From Lunularia cruciata (Eukaryota > Streptophyta > Marchantiopsida > Lunulariales > Lunulariaceae): a stretch of DNA of 64,000 nucleotides. This document shows positions 52,863 to 61,430 of this stretch, one piece after another. Where the stretch lies: contig OX419756.1 of NCBI GenBank assembly GCA_948567375.1, positions 6,825,001 to 6,889,000 of the forward strand. The letters are read 5' to 3'. The notes under the pieces were generated by a model that did not search any database, was not told the DNA's origin, and saw only the letters and a program-made list of their open reading frames with translations. Each line of letters opens with the position of its first letter. Positions within the stretch are counted from its first letter, which is position 1. Position numbers and translations under genes: made by a program.

Positions 52863-53124
52863 AGTTGCTACTCTATCAAACCACCCCTAATCTATCTAAT
52901 TTACTAACACATAGAAACAGCTCATTCACCGTTCTCCATAAGTTACAACCGGAATCACCAAGGGTTCCTCAGATATAGTGATCATATGCAGAAAATCTTT
53001 TCCAAAGTGTGAGGTGATGAATTGTGTGAAACGTTGCTTGGGTAGTATTTGGATGTAAAAATCCTAATGTTTTGGTGGAAGTGGTCCATAAATTCCATCC
53101 ATCCCATTCCTGTTCTGATACCAA
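52863..53124 (-). other. Chr-2 leader and primer-binding site
   Basis: Non-coding leader ending in TTGGTATCAGAACAGG (element orientation), a tRNA-iMet primer site with one changed base, adjoining the LTR at 53125. Confidence 0.75.
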
Positions 53125-53550
53125 TGTAAAAGACCGAATCCAAGGAGAGAAATAGGAGAATGTAAACTCACAATGGGACACTTGAATGAGGGAAAACTCC
53201 AAATGCCTAGCATGAGCTTTGGCTTTGGTATTTATAGGTAGCATACAAGGCCTTTGAGAAGCTTCTCAAGAAGCTTCCTCAAGCCGCTTTCTTAGAGTGC
53301 AAACCAAGTTAATTAGGAAGCTTCTCAAGAAGCTTCCTTCTAGAAGTTGTCTACTTGGCGTGCAAGCTAAGCTAGTTGGAAGCTTCTAGAAGCTTCCTTC
53401 TAGAAGCTACTTACTTGAGGTGCAAGCTAAGCTAGTTGGGAAGCTTCCCAAGAAGCTTCCTAAGTACTTCTAGAATATTCTAGGCTAATTTGTCTTATGT
53501 GCTACTTTGTAATCCCGACTAATTTCATTGCTAAATTCCATATTGTTACA
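53125..53550 (-). repeat. Chr-2 5' LTR
   Basis: 426 bp, TGTAAAAGACCGAATCC...TTGTTACA, with HSE-like arrays and TATTTATA. The right flank ttttg (53551-53555) pairs with tttgg (1560-1564) as a TSD with one mismatch. Confidence 0.93.
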
Positions 53551-54435
53551 TTTTGCCAATCGCATGGCTTCCTCTAAGTGTTGTAGCTCTTGCATGGTTA
53601 CCTCTAATTTGGTTCTCGCCTTCAAGCCCCTCACAAATCGATCCAGAGCTTCACCTTCCAATATATCTGGAATTTGCATGATGGTGTTTTGGAACTACGT
53701 GATGTAACTTCTTATAGAGCCAATCTGTTTCAACTTTGCCAACTTATCCCGTGGAGCTCGTGTGGCATTTTTAGCTTGGAACCCACTAATTTTTGCGCTC
53801 TTGAATTCTGCCCATGTCAAGATTGGTGCAACAATTTGTCGTTTAGCTTGCTCACTCGAAATCTCCACCATAGCTTTGCTACTCCATCCAATTGGCTAGA
53901 AGCCAAGAGAATCTATTTTCGCTCGTCTTGTAGATTGGTAGCTTCAAAATAACATTCCAGATGAAATAAAAAATTCTCCATTGTACTCAAAATATTCTTG
54001 CCTTCAAATACCTTGGGTTTAGGGAATCTGATCCGATCTTCTCCTTCTCGAATTGGTACTCTCTCTACCTGCTCTTGTCGTCGAAGATCTCATTCATCCA
54101 ACAATCGAGTAAGGTGCTCGATTTGTTGCTGCATAGCAAGGATAACATTGGGTATTGCCGCTATGGTTGCTACTCTATCATACCACTCCCAATCTATCTA
54201 ATTTATTAGTACATAGAAACAACATGTGCACCGTTCTCCATAAGTTACAACCAAAAGCACCAAGGGCTCCTCAGATATGGTGATCATATGCAAAAAATCT
54301 TGTTCAAAGTGTGAGATGATGAATTGTGTGAAACGATGCTTGGATAATACTTGGATGCAAAAATCCCAATGGTTTGGTGGAAGTGGGTTTGGTGGTCTAT
54401 AAATTCCATCCATCCCATTCTTGCTCTGATACCAA
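53551..54435 (-). pseudogene. Chr-1 gag N-terminal part, leader and primer-binding site
   Basis: Gag sequence continuing from 1564, running up to a start codon position near 54163 that has decayed to ATA. It has the coiled-coil-like Gln-rich segment and the gag core in broken frames. TTGGTATCAGAGCAAG in the element's orientation (54421-54435) is an intact tRNA-iMet primer-binding site. Confidence 0.83.
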
Positions 54436-54846
54436 TGTAAAAGACCGAATCCAAGAAGAGAAATAGGAGAATGGAAACTCACATTGGGACACTTGAATGA
54501 GGAAAAACTTTGAATGTCTAGCATGAGCTTCGGCTTTGGTATTTATATGTAATATAGAAGGTCTTTGAGAAGCTTCTCAAGAAGCTTCCTTGAACCACTT
54601 TCTTAGAGTGTAAGTCAAGTTAACTAGTAAATTTCTCAAGAAGCTTCCTTTTAGGAACCGTCTATTTGGCATGCAAGCTAAGCTAGTTAGAAGCTTGTAG
54701 AAGCTACCTGCTTGGGATGCAAGTTAACTAGTCGAGAAGTTTCCCAAGAAGTTTCCTAGATGCTTTTGGAATATTCTAGGCTAATTTGGCTTATTCCCTA
54801 CTTAGTTAGCCTCACTAGCTACGTCATTAAACTCCATATTGTTACA
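54436..54846 (-). repeat. Chr-1 5' LTR
   Basis: 411 bp, TGTAAAAGACCGAATCC...TTGTTACA, the most diverged chromovirus LTR in the window, marking the right edge of the nest. Its partner must lie left of the window. Confidence 0.9.
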
Positions 54847-56737
54847 AACAATGAACCCCTTGAAGATATGAAAGGTGACCTTTCCATTTCTTATGCACCT
54901 GGACGAGTCGGTAATTAACTACTAGGAGTTCAACTTCTGTCCTAATTGCAGTATCCGCACATGCTTTGCCGAAGCATTGCATATCTATATTCCCATGAGG
55001 TCCAAGTTGTTGATCTTTTGTTCAGATTCCTAATAATTGACATCTCGATGCTGTTTCTCAACCGTCTATATCCAAAATATAAAGACAATTTTACATGTGA
55101 ATGTTAGTATTTTTTCGCAATCTATCTAGCTAATTAATGATCTGTTTGATATTCTATGCTAAGTTCTGGCTTTAGTTCTTGGTTATTTGCAGGTGGGCCT
55201 TGATTCTCAGATTGGTCTTTTATTATATTCCTTGGAATTTTTTAATTTTTTTCTCAATTTATTTCTTCGTCAAATTTGGCTAAATAAGTGAATCCGTTTT
55301 AAGTACTCATCAATATAATTATATTTTGTTTCTATTAAAAAATTATGAAAATCATTAGTATTTTTTTAAGAAATTAAAAAATTCTTACAAGTATGAAGTA
55401 AAAAATAGAATAGAACTAAACCCCACTAGTATCTATATGAAATATGGACATATTGCTTCGAAGATATCGGGCTATGTAAATAAAAAAAATCTATCGACAC
55501 ATCCTAAGAAATATCACTTGACGTGATTTTTCCCATTCGTTGTTCCCCCCATGGATTGCGCTTGTCCATGGTTAAATATAACAATGGATTTATTTTATTT
55601 AAAATATAATTTCATGTTTAAATATAAAAATGGAATATATCAATATTTAAATATATTATCAAATATGAAAATGTATAGTATTGGATATATTTTTATTTAA
55701 AATGCATTTTTATATTTACATATAATAATAAATATATTATTATTTAAAATATTGTGAAATATGAAAGTATAATATCTGATGATATTTAATATGATAAATT
55801 CGTGAGTATATTTTAATAAATATATTAAAAATTATATCTATCATTCCATATAATTTTAAAACTAAAAAATCAAAGAGATATCCTTGATACATACTCATAT
55901 ATTTGCAAAATTTACGATCTGATATTTGGAAATTTGATACGATATTACTCTATTTATCACATCCAAGGGATAAATAATCAATATGTCCAAAAACACGTCA
56001 TGAAGTCAATGACCATGCATCTGATAAAACATAAGAATATATAATTTATCTAAAATTATATTATATATAATAATTTTAAATATATTATTCAGAGTTCTAA
56101 TTGTGCAACTTGAGTTACCAGCTCTCAAAGAATTAATCGCTAATGCTAATCAATTTTAGAACAAGTCAAGGATTTGCTATTGTGACAAGCATCTTCGGAT
56201 TCCAGTTACAATTTGATGATACCGTAGGATACACTCTAGCCCCGTGACCTGAGTCAGGGAGTCCTCACGACAACTTGTCGTACCTGGACTCTTGAGATAT
56301 ACATGCTTAACGGGAGCAGAAGCAGTTCGCAGAACGGGGGGATCCATACCACTCAGGACCGAAGAACCGATGCAAACCGACGACATGCTGAACGACGCAA
56401 GGAAATATATGGAAGGTTAAGCAAGTAGAAAACACATGAGTGAAATCGATCAGAAGCAGAAGCAGAAGCGAATATTGATACATTTCTTTAGAGTAACTCT
56501 AATGCAGCATGCAACATCTACAGAGTGGTATGCAGGACGTAAGCCAAGAAGAGTGCCTTCGCGATTAAGACGGGGGCCAAACAGAGAGGATGCAGTAGAA
56601 AGCAAAGGAAAGTCATAGAGCGAGTAGGAATACGCATTTGAAAGCAACGGGAAACCATAGAACAAGTAGAAGACATTGTGTTAGTGAAAGATTGATGGGT
56701 GTGAGCGAAGTGTGACGATTGGATACTGAAAATGAGG

Positions 56738-56779
56738 CCGTTCAAAGAACGGCTTCATTCTTGAATGTTCTTTGAACGG
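56738..56779. repeat. Perfect 13-bp inverted repeat with 16-nt loop
   Basis: ccgttcaaagaac (56738-56750) and gttctttgaacgg (56767-56779) form a 13-bp perfect stem. No adjacent gene or U-run; function unknown. Confidence 0.7.
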
Positions 56780-57597
56780 GAGATCTAGAACCCATTATGT
56801 GCAATCGAAATGAATAGCAACTCAGGAGATGGAGATAAAAGTGAATCTAACCAAAAATCCATTGAGTGCATATGAAATGGAGATCAAATATAAGCATGAT
56901 ATGTGCAAATCGAAATGAACAGTAACTCAGGAATGTAGATAAAGGGAATCTAACTAAACGGATGTCAGCCGAAGTAAAGACACAATTGACACATTTCGTG
57001 AATAACACCTGCAGAGAACTAGTATACATCAAATGACCACAAGCAAGACGTGACCGACTACGCATCTGAAATAGATAGTCGTGTAGGAACCATGAACCAG
57101 ATAAACAATCGAGCTAAGAGTATTATTCAAACTCTTAGTTGAGGATGGAGTGGAGCGAAGTGAGAGGAGTGGATGGTGTCTTGGCTGGATCGCAGCGAAG
57201 CTTTGAGAGGATTGGATATGAAATATGAGACCAGAAGCTGTTCGAGGAATGGAAGATCTGGGATTCATTAAGTGCATATGAAGCGCATGTGTAATGGCAA
57301 TGAAATGAATGTGAAATTAAAGGAAAAGAACATGAAGAAAAGAGATGAAGTGAAACATGCTGGTCGAAAGTGAGGCAAAACACCGACATCAAAAAGTGAT
57401 CAGAGGATAACCGCCAGCAGAGAAACAGTTAATCAACGTGTAAACAAAAACCGATAAGCAACCCATGGAGATGAATGGATTAGATATGCATATCGCGGCA
57501 TGCGCTATAAGAGCATGAGTTCTAAAACTCTAAACACTGAAGGAGGCAGAAAGGGGGTCATAGTAGCCTCCACGAAAGTGCAAACGACTTCATCAGT

Positions 57598-57747
57598 GCC
57601 GAAGTAGGTGGGCGAATGCCAGTACCCTCGTACCAAGTTCTTGTTCATTTGACTACTGGACAGTGTATATCAGCCGAAGTAGGTGGGCGAATGGCAGTAC
57701 CCTCGTACCAAGTTTTTGTTCATTTGACTACTGGACAGTGTATATCA
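57598..57747. repeat. 75-bp direct tandem duplication
   Basis: Two units, 57598-57672 and 57673-57747, differ at two positions (gccagt/ggcagt, gttctt/gttttt). A more diverged relative lies near 57840-57920. Confidence 0.9.
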
Positions 57748-58177
57748 AGGCATGCCTTGTGAGTGAGCAAATTAGTCCCGAAACACCTAAAGACTACATA
57801 GAGGTAGTCGGATTGTCATGATAAGCCTGCACGGAAGTTTGAACGACTTCATCGGTGTCCCACTGAGTGCTGAAGTAAGTGGACAAATGTCTGTGCTCGT
57901 CGTACCGAGTTTCTATTCTAAATCCTATGGGTGCCAAGGCAAACTCAGTTGCTTCCCGAAAGTGCAGCTCAGGAATGGTTTTTGTACACTGTGCAGGAAC
58001 GTAGCGGGCCCTTGGAGGAATAACAGTGGGGCAGAAAGCAGCAAAGTAGCGATCTTGACAGAAACCTAGAATGTGAAGATCGTGGTCGATGCAGATGCAG
58101 AATCGAAGCATCTAAAGTATGAAGTATAAGTAGGCGAGCGAATGGGATTATCACGACCGGCGCATTCCCGGTATCTT

Positions 58178-58487
58178 TTAGTTGATTACATAGACAAGAT
58201 CGTCGGGATTCACGATACAATCCTTTGATGGGTTGGTGAGCACGTAAGAGGTCGGGGCACCGAGGTTTCCCCGCACACGGTACAGACCAATGACCAACAT
58301 GTTCGTTTCGTGAAGAAAATACGTGAAGAGTTTTTTATAGGGTTTATTGGCGTATGCTGCTGGCACTCCTGTTTGCTCTAAAATCCGCTGGCGGTCTGGA
58401 CTCAGACCATCTTTCGTGTTGGCATACCCTCCCTGTATTAACTGCTCCACGACTGAAATCGTGTTCCGATTGTAGAAAGAGGAACGC
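58178..58487 (-). CDS. BK/Slo-like potassium channel, last exon (C-terminal RCK2 end)
   Basis: Last coding exon. The acceptor AAACAG at 58493-58488 precedes it, and the frame reads RSSFYNRNTISVVEQLIQGG and later LVIGLYRVRGNLGAPTSYVL, TNPSKDCIVNPDDLVYVIN and stop. GLYR...YVLTNP...GD/DDxVYVI is the end of the second RCK (regulator of K+ conductance) domain in BK-type channels. The codon split by the preceding intron is AT|G. The three exons total 1662 nt, exactly 554 codons including the stop, which supports the splice sites. The 3' UTR presumably lies below 58178. Confidence 0.8.
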
Positions 58488-59356
58488 CTGTTTGACAGAC
58501 ATGAAGAAATAACAAGGATCAGTATTCACCAAAGATTAGATGGCAGACCCGCGATATCATAAACTTTAGCTTTTGGACTGAACTGTCAGCTTGCCTACAT
58601 GTACGTATTCTAAATCTAACTCCTGAAGTTCAAGACTAATGTCTATTATGCTCCTAAAATTCATTGAACAAGGAAGCATACGAGCAAAACAAGCTGTTTC
58701 AGAGTACGATATCTTCTGAAACAAGGGTCTCGATTGAACTAGCCATGTATTTCTGATTTAAAGGGATAGAAGAGGAACGAAGTGAGCTTTCTTGATGGGT
58801 TCCTGAGGGGCTTTGTTTAACACTGCATGTAAAAAAGGACCAGTAGCAGTGTAAATATTTCAGAAACAGGTAAGCAGAGAGGTTCACCCACACATTACCA
58901 GCTGGAGCCGCTACAGTTAGCTGTGTAGAGTTCAGACAGTTGATCAAGAATTATCTGTGCGGCTCAGACTAAGTAAAGGACTCTGAAATGTAAGTTTGTT
59001 ATTACCAACGGTAGATGTAACTTCTCGGTAGTTTCGGACTCTTTTACTTTTCTTTCTACATAATTATGTTAGGATGTAGGCTGTGACCTGCAGTTCAGTA
59101 AAGCCTCTTCAGAAACAAATAATCACAGTGGTCAACCATTGCATCCACTTTTCACCATGTATTACAGAAATATTTGTGTCGTACTTCCGAAGATCAAACA
59201 TGAAAAAGACGTCCTAAAGAGCTTAAGCTCAACTGAAATATTTAGTGGAGTTCATGTAGTATTACCAGTTAGCAGACTACGAAAAATCTGAAAAAATCAA
59301 GAGTGAAACCGATCAGCTCTAGCACATCTGAGAAACTAAAACTAAACTTGACTCAC
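58488..59356 (-). other. Intron of the channel gene (869 bp)
   Basis: Donor GTGAGT at 59356-59351 and acceptor AAACAG at 58493-58488, in the minus direction. No repeats or other genes recognised inside. Confidence 0.7.
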
Positions 59357-59702
59357 ATGAGAAACCCCAGCATCGTTAAGGAGACGGCTTTTCCTTCCAT
59401 GTAAGGAGGTCCAAAGTGGATAAGTGCTTCTCTATTGCGCCTGAAGTCCACTTTCTCGAACTGTGAGAAAGAGATTCTGTAATGTGGTCGCAAGTAATGG
59501 AATGCATTAGCGTGCTGCATTTCCACGATAAGTTTCTCCACAACTTCATCTCCATATAATCGCTGCACATTGGCTGCAACTACAATGTTTTCTACATCGC
59601 TTGTGTAGGCTGCAGGGTTTCGATTCGCATATCTGTCATCCATAACTCCAGCTCCAGCGATATCGACAGATTCTCCTTGATCAGCCAGTATCACGACTTT
59701 TG
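59357..59702 (-). CDS. BK/Slo-like potassium channel, penultimate visible exon (RCK2)
   Basis: Reads KVVILADQGESVDIAGAGVM, DDRYANRNPAAYTSDVENIV, VAANVQRLYGDEVVEKLIVE and later HYRISFSQFEKVDF. This is the core of an RCK2 Rossmann fold: a strand ending ILAD, a D-rich loop, and helices that carry the distant-subunit contacts. Acceptor CCTTGCAG at 59710-59703 (phase 1, codon G|CA) and donor GTGAGT below. These cytoplasmic domains bind Ca2+ and gate the pore in animal BK channels; whether Ca2+ is the ligand here cannot be told from this part. Confidence 0.8.
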
Positions 59703-59876
59703 CTGCAAGGGAAGGCTGGGTTTAGATGACAATAAAAAATGTGGACAGTAACAACACAGTGTATTACTACTGTCTATTATTAAATATGATATTCAAGTCT
59801 TCTGAGAAGTCCTGAAGGTAAAAGAAATACCAAACGCATAAGGCTATGGCAAACCTATGCTAGCTACTAATGATAC
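59703..59876 (-). other. Intron of the channel gene (174 bp)
   Basis: Donor GTATCA at 59876-59871 and acceptor TTGCAG at 59708-59703 in the minus direction. Joining restores VLQA-AKVVILAD without a frame change. Confidence 0.75.
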
Positions 59877-60882
59877 CTGCTTGTAAAACGCCACCTCGCA
59901 TTAGGTCCAGCTCGTACTTCGGGAATCCTTTTAGGAAAAATACATCTTCGAACATGCCAACCGATCCCCATTGAATCACAGTCGGTTCTCCCGGGAAGAG
60001 AATGACAATTGGAGGATTGGAAAATTTCGGGTTCCGAAACTCCGCAAGGAAATAGAAAAGATTCGTAGGCCAACCCGATTGGCAACAGACAAGGATATGT
60101 GGTATATTAAATGCCACCATGCTTATCGTTCTGTCTTGCAGATTTTTCAAGATCACTTTTTCACTTCGTTGGAGAATACCAGGATATGGTGGTTCAGTCT
60201 TGCGAGTTGGAGGCCATGCGAGAAGTTCTGCAGCTACTTTTCCTAAAGACAAACCCTGTAAAAACTCAAACCCAGAACCAGTTCCCGGATTATTATTACT
60301 AAAATTTGAACCATCTCTTTCGCCTCTCTCAACCTGTGGGATATTTTTGGCGGCAGAGGAAATGTTCTCTCCGACAGCACTCGGACCAGCTCTCCAATTG
60401 GGGAACTCCTCGTCAGTGTATACCTCCTGTATTGCTGACCTGAACTGCGTTTCCAGTCCAAACTCACTATCTAGGTCATCGGGAAATACCCGAGAGCTCT
60501 GAACTCCAAAAGTAGCTTCTGTGCTCATTAGGGGACCTCGACCAAAGAAAGAACCTGACACGCTCCGGGTAACACGCTTTAGTAGTCCGACCGCTTCTGA
60601 ACTTGTTTCGCTGGGCTCTTCTCTCCATTGAAATAAGTTCCACAGCTTTTGAGTGACACCAGAAACCTCGACATCATCTTGCTCTGTCAAAGAAAACCTT
60701 GAGATAGCAAACGCCGTATATAGCTCACTTGTGATAACAAGTCCAACATCGCCAGGCCTAATAAGCTGACCTTTTGGGAACAATAAGACTTTGCGGCTTC
60801 TTGCCCTATTTAATCGTGAGGTTACTGAAGTATCAAGAGCAAAAAGGGTACTGTTGAAAATGTCAAATATCATATCTGCAGC
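59877..60882 (-). CDS. BK/Slo-like potassium channel, exon covering BK-domain and RCK2 start
   Basis: The long exon reads ADMIFDIFNSTLFALDTSVT, VLLFPKGQLIRPGDVGLVIT and SELYTAFAISRFSLTEQDDV, resembling the BK alpha-subunit region after RCK1. A Ser/Glu-rich linker follows, then RTISMVAFNIPHILVCCQSG, FYFLAEFR, VILFPGEPTVIQW and DVFFLKGFPKYELDLMRGGV, which is the first half of RCK2 (the Phe-Pro-...-G strand and turn correspond to NFPKVSILPG in animal Slo). Acceptor GTGCAG at 60888-60883 gives phase 0. The pore and voltage-sensor exons are upstream (above 60882) and not found in this window. Confidence 0.8.
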
Positions 60883-61430
60883 CTGCACAGACTACTATTA
60901 TATCAGTGAATAATTTGTGACTAGGACTTTCAACTTGACTGGTACTCTACTGCATCAGGAATCCATTTCTAACAGTTAAAAGTAGTTTAGTCTTTGACAA
61001 TGTTACAGATAAATCAATTAGGGGCAATACATGGAAACAGAGCACCGAATAGGCTAGATATCAAGGTCACATGCGTCTGATCTAACAGAACGTGCTCTCA
61101 AAAGTGCTCAAGGATCTGCGTTAAAACATGGTCAATCCTTGTTGTCGGTCACACGACTGTTGAGCTGTTCACACAGTTCTTCAGCTCATATTGTAGACCA
61201 AACAGTTGACGACACAATACCGAGAATACATTTATTCACTTACCTTGTCACGTGTAGGCTAGATAAGCAACTAGAAGGTGAAGGATACAATTATGATGGC
61301 AATTAGAAGCTTATTACGTGGTCAAAGTTTCTTCATATCGAGGAGTTCTAATATTTGAAGTGAAGTCAATGGTGTTAGAGTCCTGAGTACAATATATAAG
61401 TTAATTAATCTATAGTTTAGTGACTTCTCT
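60883..61430 (-). other. Non-coding interval between channel exon and copia element
   Basis: No exon of the channel could be supported here. A consensus donor (AAG|GTAAGT) lies at 61244-61238, but the exon it would close is only 27 bp and does not fit the required phase. The interval is likely intronic. Confidence 0.45.

Larger units (their letters stand above)
54847..58177. other. AT-rich intergenic region, no gene recognised
   Basis: 55200-56100 is strongly AT-rich low-complexity sequence. 56170-58150 has more balanced composition with short degenerate repeats but no supported ORF. The part nearest 58177 is probably the 3' UTR of the channel gene. Some sequence blocks recur: aatcgaaatgaa..aactcagga at about 56803 and 56909; gaacgacttcat..gtgccgaagta-type at about 57583 and 57840. 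Confidence 0.6.

Noticed and set aside
55200-56100. AT-rich tract considered as a centromeric satellite or origin
   Set aside because: No regular period or recurring unit is visible; it is low-complexity AT-rich DNA only.
59353-60888. Identification of the host gene as CASTOR/POLLUX-type
   Set aside because: The arrangement of BK-domain, RCK2 with VILADQGE and the GLYR...YVLTNP end fits BK/Slo better.
61244-61270. Possible 27-bp micro-exon of the channel gene with strong donor GTAAGT and acceptor TTCTAG
   Set aside because: The phase needed to join the 60882 exon puts a TAG in frame, and the other frames do not join correctly.
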